This document shows, one piece after another, positions 8,371 to 16,923 of a stretch of 64,000 nucleotides of DNA. Position 1 is the first letter of the stretch. Every line of letters begins with the position of its first letter. The stretch lies in contig NZ_FMAE01000003.1 in NCBI RefSeq assembly GCF_900094575.1, forward strand, positions 741,253 through 805,252, given 5' to 3'. The translations under genes and the position numbers were made by a program. Source of the DNA: Bradyrhizobium yuanmingense. Lineage in GTDB: Bacteria; Pseudomonadota; Alphaproteobacteria; Rhizobiales; Xanthobacteraceae. The notes under the pieces are model-generated. The model was not told where the DNA came from and did no database searches. It was given only the letters and a program-made list of their open reading frames with translations.

Positions 8371-9909
8371 ATGGGCCGCGCCTTGCGAATTCTCGTTGCT
8401 GCCGCCGCATTGCTGGGCGGTGTGGTTTCGCTGTTCGCAGCGGAGAATGCCGCGCTGACGCGCGGCACCGCGATTACCGATCCCGATCTCCTGCGCAAGC
8501 TCGACCAGAACAACACGCTGACGATCTCGCGTCTTTTGTCGCCGGAGCGGAATTCGGACGTCCCGCTCACGACCGAGCCGATGTTCGCCTCGCGGCCGCA
8601 GCTGAAAGACATTCTGCCCGCGATCGATGCGGAATTCGACCGCTATATCGCATGGTTCAGGGCGACCTATCCGGGCGAGACCATCGGCGTCGGCGAGGGT
8701 TTTGACGCGCAATTGTTCGATCGGGCCAATCTGAAATCGCGCGAGGCGCGGTTCGTTCTGGCCGGCATCGTCAATCGCATGGACCGTGCCTATGTCTCGG
8801 AAGAATCCTGTGGCGAGATCCGGCTGATCTATCGTCTGGCGCGCTTCGACAGCGGGCCGGATGGCGGCAAGACCGTAACGCGCCTGCCGATGACATTCAA
8901 CCTCGTGATGAAGGCGCGCGATGGGCGCCAGACGGATGCGAACGGCAAGCCGATCAGCTGCGCCGAGATCGCGCGGCGCTGGCTCGACAATGGCGACTGG
9001 CAGGGCTTGATCGGCGGTCGCGCTCCGCCTGACGACGCCATGCTCGACAGCATCGAGACCAACATCCAGGTCTCGGTCGCGCCGAAATCGGCGCTGCACG
9101 ATTTCCGCTCCGACTATCTTCTCAAGGTGTTCAAGTACAATGCCGCCACCAGGACATTCGTGGAATCGACGCTGGAGAACCAGATCGACCGCGATCGCAT
9201 TCTTGCTGACGATGCGCTGCGGCGCGACTTCAAGGCCTGGCTGCTCGCGCCCGAGAACTTGCGTGAATTCGATCGCGGCACGGTGTTGATCCCCGAGAAA
9301 TTCCTGGCCAGGGCCGCAATTGTGCCGACCCCCGCCGGCCTCGACGCCTCGGCGTTGCAGCCGGAGTTCGGCATGATGCAGGGGGAGGGCAAAGGCGATC
9401 CCGTCTTCACCGACAATGACGTGGTCGGCGCGCTGAAGCGGGCGGCGGCACGCGGCCTCGACATGCAGAACGTCCGTTCGGTCGCAGGCTTCCAGCGCCG
9501 GCTCAACGACGTCACCTGCACCGGCTGTCACCAGACCCGTGGCATCGGCGGCTTCCATTTCCCGGGCGTCGATTGGCTTGCGGACAGACCGTCGAATGCC
9601 GCCATCGTGGCGGCCTCGCCGCACTTCTTCGGCGACCAGCTCCGCCGCCGCGACATCCTGACCGCGTTCGCGGCCGGAAAAACCCCTGATTTCTCACGCG
9701 GATTTGCCAGCCGGCCGCAGACCCGCGGCAGCAGCGAGCTGGACGGCAGCGAATATCAGGACGGCTGGGGCGCGCATTGTTCCCTGCAAGATCCGGGATC
9801 GGGAACGCCGGACAGGAGTTTTACGTCATGGAGCTGTGCTAGCGGTCTGACCTGCCAGGCCGCCGCGGCCTCGCGCCGCATCGGCATGTGCTTCATCAAG
9901 ACGCGTTAG
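8371..9909 (+). CDS. secreted protein with a single c-type haem motif, unknown function
   Basis: About 512 residues from the ATG at 8371, which starts a signal peptide MGRALRILVAAAALLGGVVS; GTG at 8344 adds 9 residues. One haem-binding motif, CTGCH, is at residues 383-387, in the context DVTCTGCHQTRGIGGFHFPG. The region before it has no family I recognise. The C-terminus holds paired cysteines (HCSLQDP, SWSCASGLTCQ, GMCF) suggesting disulfides in the periplasm. It follows a terminator, so it has its own promoter. Possible roles are a periplasmic oxidoreductase or electron-transfer protein; no partner gene is adjacent. Confidence 0.8.
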   Translation: MGRALRILVAAAALLGGVVSLFAAENAALTRGTAITDPDLLRKLDQNNTLTISRLLSPERNSDVPLTTEPMFASRPQLKDILPAIDAEFDRYIAWFRATYPGETIGVGEGFDAQLFDRANLKSREARFVLAGIVNRMDRAYVSEESCGEIRLIYRLARFDSGPDGGKTVTRLPMTFNLVMKARDGRQTDANGKPISCAEIARRWLDNGDWQGLIGGRAPPDDAMLDSIETNIQVSVAPKSALHDFRSDYLLKVFKYNAATRTFVESTLENQIDRDRILADDALRRDFKAWLLAPENLREFDRGTVLIPEKFLARAAIVPTPAGLDASALQPEFGMMQGEGKGDPVFTDNDVVGALKRAAARGLDMQNVRSVAGFQRRLNDVTCTGCHQTRGIGGFHFPGVDWLADRPSNAAIVAASPHFFGDQLRRRDILTAFAAGKTPDFSRGFASRPQTRGSSELDGSEYQDGWGAHCSLQDPGSGTPDRSFTSWSCASGLTCQAAAASRRIGMCFIKTR

Positions 9910-9910
9910 C

Positions 9911-9955
9911 GCGTGATCCAGGAAAAGTGTGGAGCGGTTTTCCGAAGGATCACGC
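9911..9955. repeat. short palindrome, gcgtgatccaggaaaa type
   Basis: gcgtgatcc at the left and ggatcacgc at the right, with an inner pair ggaaaa / ttttcc. It starts two bases after the stop of the haem protein. A sister copy is at 49678-49722 and a half copy at 49804-49816. It may double as a 3' hairpin. Confidence 0.75.
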
Positions 9956-9988
9956 GCAAGATAAAGTCTCAAGCGATTTGGATGACCC

Positions 9989-10153
9989 ATGACGGATACC
10001 GGCAACGCCAACAAGGCGCGCAATCGCGAGATCGCGCGGAACGAGGAAGTCAAGCAGGTCACCGGCAGCGCCCGCGTCAGCATCTGGGCCGTCGCGGTGG
10101 CCGTCATCATCGGCGGAATTCTGTTCACGCTGGGCTGGCTGTCGCTGAGGTGA
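9989..10153 (+). CDS. small single-span membrane protein (54 aa), unknown
   Basis: A short frame of 54 codons, easily missed. It begins MTDTGNANKARNREIARNEE, a charged hydrophilic half, and ends with one membrane helix from about residue 30 (SIWAVAVAVIIGGILFTLGW). The polar-then-helix layout and codon use (GC-rich third positions) resemble a real gene. It sits between two palindromic repeats and has no partner gene. No clear Shine-Dalgarno sequence is seen. Function unknown. Confidence 0.6.
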   Translation: MTDTGNANKARNREIARNEEVKQVTGSARVSIWAVAVAVIIGGILFTLGWLSLR

Positions 10154-10161
10154 GCTTGCTT

Positions 10162-10298
10162 ACCTCTCCCCGCTTGCGGGGAGAGGTCGAATTCGATCGC
10201 AGATCGAATTCGGGTGAGGGGGTACAGGTCCCTCGACGAACTCACATGTGGAGAGAAGCCCCTCACCCAACCCTCTCCCCGTAAGAACGGGGAGAGGG
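10162..10298. repeat. long inverted repeat, cctctccccgcttgcgggg type
   Basis: Left part acctctccccgcttgcgggg with gaggt, an inner dyad cgaattcgatcgcagatcga, then gggtgaggggg. The right half reads cctcacccaaccctctcccc and a closing ggggagagg hairpin. Related elements are at 25813-25958, and a single arm at 18308-18336. It fills the gap between the 54-residue protein and the convergent GST gene. Confidence 0.75.
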
Positions 10299-10312
10299 AG
10301 AAGAGAGAGTCC

Positions 10313-10960
10313 TCACGTCGCGTAGTTCGTCATCCGTTTTCCCGGCAGCAGCTCGTAGGCCTGCTTCCAGCCCGGCAGCGCGGCCATGCGGCCGAGCCAG
10401 GCGTGGATGGCGGGATGGCTCGATGCGAAATCGAAGCCATGCTCGTCGCTGGGATAATGCAGATAGGCCATCATCGAGATGTCCGCGACCGTCGGCCTTG
10501 CGCCGATCGCGAATGCATTGTGCTGGAGATGGCCGTCGAGGATACCGAGAAAGTCTTCGAGCCGCCGGCGAAAATGCTTCAGCACCTGCGGATCGTTCTT
10601 CTCGGTGAAGGCGCGCATGAAGCGGTAGGTCGCCATGTAGCCGGTGAGCTTGTGGTTGTCCCAGAACAGCCAGCGCAGCAGCTCGAACTTCTCGTCCTCC
10701 GTCTCGGCGCCGAAACGGCCGTATTGCTCGGCCAGTTTCAGCAGCAGCGGCGCGGTCTGCGTCATCTTCACGCCGTCGATCTCGAGCACGGGAATCTCGC
10801 CCATCTCGTTGACGGCCTTGCGCCATTCCGCCGTGCGCGTGACGCCGCCGGCAAAATCGGTCCAGACCGGCTCAAACGTCTCGCCGCAGAGCGTCAGCAT
10901 CAGCGCCAGCTTGTAGCTGTTGCCGGATTCGGGGAAGTAGTGCAGGCGGTAGCTGGGCAT
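10313..10960 (-). CDS. glutathione S-transferase family protein
   Basis: 215 residues from the ATG at 10960 (MPSYRLHYFPESGNSYKLAL). The N-terminal thioredoxin-like domain has the cis-proline/glutathione-site pattern GEIPVLEIDG and MTQTAPLLLKLAE. The C-terminal helical domain includes ARPTVADISMMAYLHY, matching the GST N-capping motif. The frame runs further upstream only through a palindromic repeat, so the later ATG is chosen. It would conjugate glutathione or act as a disulfide-bond oxidoreductase; substrate unknown. No operon partner. Confidence 0.9.
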   Translation of the reverse strand: MPSYRLHYFPESGNSYKLALMLTLCGETFEPVWTDFAGGVTRTAEWRKAVNEMGEIPVLEIDGVKMTQTAPLLLKLAEQYGRFGAETEDEKFELLRWLFWDNHKLTGYMATYRFMRAFTEKNDPQVLKHFRRRLEDFLGILDGHLQHNAFAIGARPTVADISMMAYLHYPSDEHGFDFASSHPAIHAWLGRMAALPGWKQAYELLPGKRMTNYAT

Positions 10961-11013
10961 GGGACCTCGCGGCACTGTGTGTTGCCGATTGTTATAGCGA
11001 GATAGTCCGGCAT

Positions 11014-11100
11014 CGTCATTGCGAGCGCAGCGAAGCAATCCAGAATCTTTCCGCGGAGACAGTCTGGATTGCTTCGTCGCAAGGGCTCCTCGCAATGACG
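11014..11100. repeat. palindromic repeat, cgtcattgcgag family, copy 2
   Basis: Full-length copy: cgtcattgcgagcgcagcga at the left, inner arms gaagcaatccag and ctggattgcttc around ccgcggag, and ctcctcgcaatgacg at the right. It can fold as one long hairpin. It lies between the GST and the CoA-transferase genes. Confidence 0.88.
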
Positions 11101-11124
11101 GTGTTCGGAGCAACCGACTCGGCC

Positions 11125-12330
11125 TTACCCCACAGCCCCCGACCCCCGCAGCGCCTTGATCGCCGCCTCGTCAAATCCCGCCCCGCGCAAAATCTCGTCA
11201 CTGTGCTCGCCGACGGCTGGCGGCTTGCGCGGCTGCACCTTCTTGGCGCCGTCGATCCAGATCGGGCTGTTGATGGTCAGCATGGTGTCGTTCTCGAACG
11301 GCACCAGCACCTCGTTGTCGAGCATCTGCTTGTCGTTGGGGATGTCGTCCAGGATGGCGACGACGCCGAACACGAGGCCGTTACCGTCGAGGATTCTCCG
11401 CCATTCGGCGAGATCCCTGGTGGCGAAGGTCTCGTCCAGGATCCTGATCAGCTCGACCGAGCGGGCGTGACGGTCGGCCTTGGTGGCGAAGCGGGGATCG
11501 TTGATCAGATCCTCGCGGCCCAGGCACTTGGCCAGCGTCGGAAACTGCTTCTCTTCGTTCAGCAGCGACAGGATCAGCCAGCGGCCGTCCTTGCACTGGT
11601 AATGATTGGCCACCGCGTTAAGCGCGCGCTCGCGCGGGCGCCGCTCGCCGAACTTGGCGCCGCAGAGCTTGGCCTGCGCCAGCACGCTCGCCGCCCACAC
11701 CCCGTTCGCCATCAGGTTGGACGCGACATGCGAGCCCTTGCCGGTCTTCTCGCGCTGATACAGCGCGGTGACGATCGCGCCGTAGAATGCCATGGCGCAA
11801 GGGTGGTCGCCCATGCCCGCGACCGAGCGCGCCGGCGTGGTGTCGGTGTCGGCGCGGACGAGATCCATCAGGCCGGACCGCGCCCAATAGGCGTTGCTGT
11901 CGAAGCCGGGCTTGTTGGCTTCCTCGCCCTTCTCGCCATAGCCGGTGAAGGAGGCGTAGATCAGCCGGTCGTTGAGATGGGCGAGGTGGTCATAGGTGAT
12001 GCCAAGCTTGGTGCGCACCGGCGGCGGCATGTTGGTGATGAAGACGTCGGCCTCCTCCACCAGTCTGTAGAGCACGGCCTGCGCTTCCGGCTTCGACAGG
12101 TCGAGCGCGATGCTCTTCTTGTTGCGCGCCTCCAAGAGCCAGGCGAAATTGTGCTCGCCTGAGGGATAGCCCGGCAGGTTCGGCAGGTTGCGATAGGGGT
12201 CGCCAGTGCCGGGCGGCTCGATCTTGATGACGTCGGCGCCGAAATCCGACAGCACGGTCGCGGCCGCGGGCGCTGCGATGAAGCTCGCGCAGTCCAGCAC
12301 CTTCAGGCCTGCAAAAATGCCCTTCTCCAT
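11125..12330 (-). CDS. CaiB/BaiF (class III) CoA-transferase family protein
   Basis: 401 residues. Signature stretches are LKVLDCASFIAAPAAATVLS, DFGADVIKIEPPGTGDPYR, ARNKKSIALDLSKPE and YASFTGYGEKG. These enzymes move CoA between organic acids through a glutamyl/aspartyl anhydride. A catalytic Asp is expected in the region GFDSNAYWARSGLMD (about residues 142-156). Domain order and length match the family (about 390-410). It stands alone between a repeat and putA, so the acid pair cannot be inferred. Another family member of 366 residues is at 34498. Confidence 0.9.
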   Translation of the reverse strand: MEKGIFAGLKVLDCASFIAAPAAATVLSDFGADVIKIEPPGTGDPYRNLPNLPGYPSGEHNFAWLLEARNKKSIALDLSKPEAQAVLYRLVEEADVFITNMPPPVRTKLGITYDHLAHLNDRLIYASFTGYGEKGEEANKPGFDSNAYWARSGLMDLVRADTDTTPARSVAGMGDHPCAMAFYGAIVTALYQREKTGKGSHVASNLMANGVWAASVLAQAKLCGAKFGERRPRERALNAVANHYQCKDGRWLILSLLNEEKQFPTLAKCLGREDLINDPRFATKADRHARSVELIRILDETFATRDLAEWRRILDGNGLVFGVVAILDDIPNDKQMLDNEVLVPFENDTMLTINSPIWIDGAKKVQPRKPPAVGEHSDEILRGAGFDEAAIKALRGSGAVG

Positions 12331-12445
12331 CGCGGCGTCGCTCCCTCGCTTCAGTCGTTTCCCGCGCGCTGGAATTGGCGCGGGCGCGTGATGAGAGCAT
12401 TAGACCGATGTTTTGCCGGGATGCAACGGCACCTGGCGCAGGGCC

Positions 12446-15445
12446 TCACTCCTCCCCCGCAAGCAATGCGGCATTGCCGCCGGCCGCAGCCGTGTTGATC
12501 GTCACGGTCTGCTCGGTGGCAAAGCGCGCGAGGTAGTGCGGGCCGCCGGCCTTGGGGCCGGTTCCGGACAGGCCGCTGCTGCCGAACGGCTGCACGCCGA
12601 CCACGGCGCCGATCATGTTGCGGTTCACGTAGATGTTGCCGACCTGGACGCGGTCGACGATGGCCTCGATGGTGTCGTCGATGCGCGAATGGATGCCGAG
12701 GGTGAGCCCGTAGCCGGTGCGCGCAATCGATTGCAATACACGTTCGAGGTTCTCCGCGCGATAGCGCACGACATGCAGGATCGGGCCGAACACCTCTTCG
12801 GTGAGCTGACCGGCCTCCTTGAGCTCGAAGATATGCGGCGCGACGAAGCAGCCGTCCGGCGCGGTGCCCGCAAAATGCAGCCGCGCCTCGCGCTTCATCC
12901 GCGCGATATGCGCATCGAGGCGCTGCTTGGCCTCCTCATCGATCACCGGACCGACATGGGTCGCGACATCCGCGGGATCGCCGATCTTCAGTTCGCGCGC
13001 GGCGCCCGCGATCATCTCGACCATGCGGTCGGCGACATCCTCCTGCGCGAACAGGAGCCGCAAGGCCGAGCAGCGCTGGCCTGCGGAGCGGAACGCAGAG
13101 GTCACGACGTCGTCGGCGACCTGCTCGGGCAGTGCGGTCGCATCCGCGATCATGGCATTGATGCCGCCGGTCTCCGCGATCAGCGGCACGATCGGCCCGT
13201 CCTTGGCGGCCAGCGTCCGGTTGATCTGGCGCGCGACGTCGGTCGAGCCGGTGAAGACTACTCCGGCGACATCAGGATGCGCGGTGAGGACGCCGCCGAT
13301 GCGGCCGTCGCCGGTGACGAGATGCAGCGCGCTTCTGGGGATGCCGGCCTCGTGCAGCAGGGCTACGGCCTCGCGCGCGAGGCGCGGCGTCTGCTCGGCG
13401 GGTTTCGCCACCACGCTATTGCCGGCCATCAGCGCCGCGGTCACCTGGCCAAGGAAGATTGCGAGCGGAAAATTCCACGGCGAGATCGCGACGAACACGC
13501 CGCGGCCGCGCAGGCTAAGCACATTGCTCTCGCCGGTCGGGCCGGGCATGGCGGCATCGTTTCCGAACAGCTTGCGGCCCTGCGCGGCATAGTAGCGGCA
13601 GAAGTCGGCGGCTTCGCGCAGCTCGGACAGAGCGTCGTCGAGCGTCTTGCCGCCCTCGGCTTGCAGCAGCGCGATGAAACGGGCGCCGCGGGTTTCCAGA
13701 AGATGCGCGGCCTGCTCCAGCGCCGCCGCGCGTGTGCCTGCAGGTGTCCGGCTCCAGGCAGTAAAGCCGGCGCGCGCAGTCGTCACCGCCGCGTTGGCCT
13801 GATCCCGTGTTGCGTCAGCGACAGGCTTGAGGTCGGCCGCCGCGGCCTTCACGTCCGTCAGCAGCTGGTCGAGGGCGGCACGCTCACCGAATTCGACGCC
13901 GCGCGAATTGCGCCGCTCCGGCGCGAACAGATCTGCCGGCAACGGAATCTTGGCATGAGGTGCCTGCAATGCCTGGCCGATGGCATTCGCCGGGCGCTGC
14001 AGCAGCGCCGTGACAGGCACGCGATAATCGGCCGCCTGCGCCACGAAGGACGAGTTGGCGCCGTTCTCCAACAGGCGCCGCACCAGATAGGCGAGCAGGT
14101 CGCGATGGCTGCCGACCGGCGCATAGGTGCGATAGGCGATGTCAGGATGATCCTTTGCGAGTTGCTCGTAGAGCGCTTCGCCCATGCCATGCAGGCGCTG
14201 GAACTCGAAGCCGCCGCCATCTGCTGCGAGCTCCAGCACGGTCGCGACCGTCAGCGCGTTGTGGGTGGCGAATTGCGGGAAGATGCGCGGCCGCAAGGCG
14301 AGAAGCTTCGTCGCGCAGGCGACGAAGTTCAGATCGGTCATCGCCTTGCGCGTGAACACGGGATAGCCGTCGAGCCCGCGCTCCTGCGCGCGCTTGATCT
14401 CGGTGTCCCAATAGGCGCCCTTGACGAGGCGCACCATCAGCTTGCGGTCATGCGCGCGGGCGAGTTCATCGACATAGTCGATCACCGCGCTGGCGCGCTT
14501 CTGATAGGCCTGGATCGCGAGGCCAAATCCGTCCCAGCCGGAAAGCGAGGGATCGGCGAGCGTCGCCGCGATCACGTCGAGCGACAGCTCCAGCCGGTCG
14601 GCTTCCTCGGCATCGACGGTGAAGTTGAGGTCATGCGTCTTGGCGCGCTGCGCAAGGTCCAGCAATAGCGGCACCAGCTCGGCCATCACGCGGCCGCGGC
14701 TGATCGCCTCGAAACGCGGATGCAGCGCCGAAAGCTTGACCGAGATGCCGGGCCGGTCGGGCAGGGGATGGTTGCCCGAAGCCTTGCCGATCGTGTCAAT
14801 CGCGCTGGCATAGGCGTCGAAATAGCGCTTGGCATCGGCGGCCGTGCGCGCGCCTTCGCCGAGCATGTCGAAGGAATAGCGCGGCTTCTGGCCCGAGCGC
14901 GGCCGAGCCCGCTCCAGCGCCTGCTCGATGGTCTCCCCTAACACGAAATGGTTGCCCATCAACCGCATCGCCTGGCGCGTCGCGGTGCGCACCGCCGGTG
15001 CGCCGAGCCGCTTCACCAGCCGGCCGATGGTGCCGTCGGGCGTCTCGCCGGGCTGGATCACCCGCGCCGACAGGCCGAGCGCCCAGGCCGAGGCGTTGAC
15101 CAGGAACGCGGTGGACTTGGTCTCGTGATGGATGAAATCGCCCTCGCCGAGCTTGTCCTCGATGAACTGGTCGGCCGTGCGCGCATCGGGCACGCGCAGC
15201 AGCGCCTCGGCCAGCACCATCAGCGCCAGCCCCTCCTTGGTCGAGAGCGCGAACTCCCGCAGCATGTCCTCGACCCCGCCGAGCCGGTCGTCGCGCTTGC
15301 GGATCGCCTCGATCAGCCGCGTCGCGAGGCGGTCGATCCGGGCCTCCCGTGCCGGGATGAGATGCGAGGCCGGCAGAACCTTTGCGGCGATCTCGGAATC
15401 ATCGGGGGCGTAAGGCGCGGAGAAGGGGGGCGGGATGTTCGGCAT
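12446..15445 (-). CDS. putA: bifunctional proline dehydrogenase / L-glutamate-gamma-semialdehyde dehydrogenase PutA
   Basis: 999 residues converting proline to glutamate in two steps. The proline dehydrogenase barrel spans roughly residues 130-480, with FTVDAEEADRLELS, MVRLVKGAYWDTEIK and YAPVGSH. The aldehyde dehydrogenase part spans about 510-985, with the Glu in LIAETGGINAM (E758) and the nucleophile in SAGQRCSALR (C792). The N-terminus has no ribbon-helix-helix DNA-binding domain, so this is the shorter bifunctional form without autorepression. It diverges from an Lrp-family gene 114 bases away, as in Agrobacterium, where PutR activates putA with proline. Confidence 0.97.
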   Translation of the reverse strand: MPNIPPPFSAPYAPDDSEIAAKVLPASHLIPAREARIDRLATRLIEAIRKRDDRLGGVEDMLREFALSTKEGLALMVLAEALLRVPDARTADQFIEDKLGEGDFIHHETKSTAFLVNASAWALGLSARVIQPGETPDGTIGRLVKRLGAPAVRTATRQAMRLMGNHFVLGETIEQALERARPRSGQKPRYSFDMLGEGARTAADAKRYFDAYASAIDTIGKASGNHPLPDRPGISVKLSALHPRFEAISRGRVMAELVPLLLDLAQRAKTHDLNFTVDAEEADRLELSLDVIAATLADPSLSGWDGFGLAIQAYQKRASAVIDYVDELARAHDRKLMVRLVKGAYWDTEIKRAQERGLDGYPVFTRKAMTDLNFVACATKLLALRPRIFPQFATHNALTVATVLELAADGGGFEFQRLHGMGEALYEQLAKDHPDIAYRTYAPVGSHRDLLAYLVRRLLENGANSSFVAQAADYRVPVTALLQRPANAIGQALQAPHAKIPLPADLFAPERRNSRGVEFGERAALDQLLTDVKAAAADLKPVADATRDQANAAVTTARAGFTAWSRTPAGTRAAALEQAAHLLETRGARFIALLQAEGGKTLDDALSELREAADFCRYYAAQGRKLFGNDAAMPGPTGESNVLSLRGRGVFVAISPWNFPLAIFLGQVTAALMAGNSVVAKPAEQTPRLAREAVALLHEAGIPRSALHLVTGDGRIGGVLTAHPDVAGVVFTGSTDVARQINRTLAAKDGPIVPLIAETGGINAMIADATALPEQVADDVVTSAFRSAGQRCSALRLLFAQEDVADRMVEMIAGAARELKIGDPADVATHVGPVIDEEAKQRLDAHIARMKREARLHFAGTAPDGCFVAPHIFELKEAGQLTEEVFGPILHVVRYRAENLERVLQSIARTGYGLTLGIHSRIDDTIEAIVDRVQVGNIYVNRNMIGAVVGVQPFGSSGLSGTGPKAGGPHYLARFATEQTVTINTAAAGGNAALLAGEE

Positions 15446-15559
15446 GGCGTGTCCTGTGGCTGAAATCCAGGATAAGGCCCGCGTGACCGTAGTTCGATAG
15501 ACAATTTAGCCGGTTTGCCTTAGAAAATGAAGAGGATTAGCCATTTGGCCGGATAAGAT
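15446..15559. promoter_or_regulatory. putA/putR divergent promoter region
   Basis: This 114-base region separates two diverging starts and is more A/T-rich than its neighbours (for example gatagacaatttagcc and cttagaaaatgaagagg), as expected for an Lrp-type binding region. I cannot define an exact operator. By analogy with Agrobacterium PutR, proline-dependent activation of putA from here is expected. Confidence 0.55.
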
Positions 15560-16021
15560 ATGGAACTCGATCGAACAGACCGGAAAATCCTCTCGATCCT
15601 GCAGGAGGATGGGCGCATCGCCAATGTCGAGCTCGCCGAGCGCATCGGGCTGTCGCCGACCTCGATCGGCGAGCGGTTGAAGCGCCTGCAGCGCGAGGGC
15701 TTTGTCGAAGGCTATGGCGCGCGGCTCAACCCGCACCGGCTCGGCCTTGGGCTCCTGGTGTTCGTCGAGGTGCTGCTCGACAAGACCACGCCCGACAATT
15801 TCGAGCGGTTCGCCCGAGCCGTGAGGCTCGCCCCTGAAGTGCTGGAGTGTCACATGGTTGCCGGCGGCTTCGACTATCTTGTGAAGGCGCGGCTTGCAGA
15901 CATGACCGCCTATCGACGCTTTCTCGGCGAGACCCTGCTGTCGATGCCGGGCGTGCGCGAGACGCGAACTTATGCGGTGATGGAGGAGATCAAGCGCGAC
16001 GCACCGCTGCCGGTGGGTTAG
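15560..16021 (+). CDS. putR: Lrp/AsnC family regulator, probable proline-responsive activator of putA
   Basis: 153 residues in the usual Lrp layout. An N-terminal helix-turn-helix is at about residues 5-60 (DRTDRKILSILQEDGRIANV, LAERIGLSPTSIGERLKRLQ) and a C-terminal RAM ligand-binding domain at 65-150 (CHMVAGGFDYLVKARLADM). It is transcribed away from putA with 114 bases between starts. This layout matches alphaproteobacterial PutR, which activates putA in the presence of proline. The role is inferred from position and family, not from a recognised operator. Confidence 0.88.
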   Translation: MELDRTDRKILSILQEDGRIANVELAERIGLSPTSIGERLKRLQREGFVEGYGARLNPHRLGLGLLVFVEVLLDKTTPDNFERFARAVRLAPEVLECHMVAGGFDYLVKARLADMTAYRRFLGETLLSMPGVRETRTYAVMEEIKRDAPLPVG

Positions 16022-16152
16022 CGAAGTGCAGTCGCGATTGTCATTGCTGTGGTTCGATGAGCGGTCTTCGCAAGGAAAAAATAGCTATCCTTGTGCAATC
16101 GCAACGCCTGTCGTCGAATGCACCGGCCGTCTTCTTAAATTTTCTTGGCCCG

Positions 16153-16172
16153 CTCCCGGACAAATCCGGGAG
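16153..16172 (-). terminator. hairpin downstream of the cold-shock gene
   Basis: Perfect 8-pair stem ctcccgga / tccgggag with a 4-base loop, 21 bases after the stop of the minus-strand cold-shock gene. On that strand it is followed by an A/T-rich stretch but not a clean T-tract, so it is a possible terminator or mRNA-stabilising hairpin. Confidence 0.45.
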
Positions 16173-16193
16173 GCAGCAAAGGCTGGCGCGGGC

Positions 16194-16394
16194 TTATACT
16201 TTGAGGTTTTCCGCGGAGGTCTTGCCCCGGTTTGCGATCTCTTCGTATTCCACCGTCTGTCCCTCGTTGAGGGTCGACAGACCGGCCTTCTGCACTGCCG
16301 AGATATGCACGAACACATCCTTGCCACCCGACGCAGGCTGGATAAATCCATAACCCTTCGTCGGGTTGAACCACTTGACCGTACCTTTAGCCAT
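16194..16394 (-). CDS. CspA-family cold-shock protein
   Basis: 66 residues forming a single cold-shock (OB-fold) domain: [20 protein letters not shown] with the RNP1 motif KGYGFI, then the RNP2 motif DVFVHI. It would bind single-stranded RNA or DNA as an RNA chaperone. The start at 16394 follows a GGAGAAG ribosome site; the open frame runs upstream to 16448 but the extra residues are not part of the domain. Standard length for the family. It is separated from sorB by 208 bases, enough for its own promoter and a 5' leader. Confidence 0.95.
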   Translation of the reverse strand: MAKGTVKWFNPTKGYGFIQPASGGKDVFVHISAVQKAGLSTLNEGQTVEYEEIANRGKTSAENLKV

Positions 16395-16602
16395 CACGAC
16401 TTCTCCGCGGGTCTTCCTCCGAGATCTCGAACCGCCAGTCCCCGCCAACCGGCCGGTTCGGTCCTAACAGGATACGCGGAATGTGGCAGGCTTGGTAGCT
16501 CAAACCACATCGCCATTTCGCCGAATTCCGCTCAACTTCGCGGCGTTTTTGCCGGTTCTGCCCGTTTCGCGGTCAAATGGCAGGAGCGCGTGATGCCATC
16601 CC

Positions 16603-16911
16603 TCAGTAGGTCGCGGTCAGATAATCGACGATCTTGCCGACATCGGCATCGTCGATCGGTGCGCCATAGACCTTGATCATCTTGGTCACCTCGGCTTGCC
16701 AGAACGCCCTCTTGTCCTTCATCGGCGGCTGCGTGGCGACGTAGTCGGACGAATGGCAGGCGCTGCAATTGCCCTGCACGACCTCGAGATTGGGACCGGG
16801 CTTGAAGGCGGCGACCTCGTCGGGGGTCTTGTAATTGACGGGCGCTGCAAGTGACGAGCCCATCAATGCGGTGACGGCGAGCGTGATGGCGAGGAGAACG
16901 ATGCGCTGCAT
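16603..16911 (-). CDS. sorB: SorB-like cytochrome c subunit of sulfite dehydrogenase
   Basis: 102-residue periplasmic c-type cytochrome: a signal peptide (MQRIVLLAITLAVTALMGSS), one haem motif CSACH at residues 49-53 and a likely distal Met at 64 or 78. It lies 12 bases downstream of sorA, so it is in the same transcript. In the SorAB enzyme of Starkeya this small cytochrome takes electrons from the molybdenum subunit and passes them to cytochrome c. Length and layout match SorB (about 100 residues in precursor form). Confidence 0.9.
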   Translation of the reverse strand: MQRIVLLAITLAVTALMGSSLAAPVNYKTPDEVAAFKPGPNLEVVQGNCSACHSSDYVATQPPMKDKRAFWQAEVTKMIKVYGAPIDDADVGKIVDYLTATY

Positions 16912-16923
16912 GATCAGTCTCCT

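Noticed and set aside
12413..14668. 751-codon open frame on the plus strand opposite putA
   Set aside because: Shadow of putA in a high-GC genome; its translation is Arg/Gly/Ala-rich with no domain, while putA carries all catalytic motifs.
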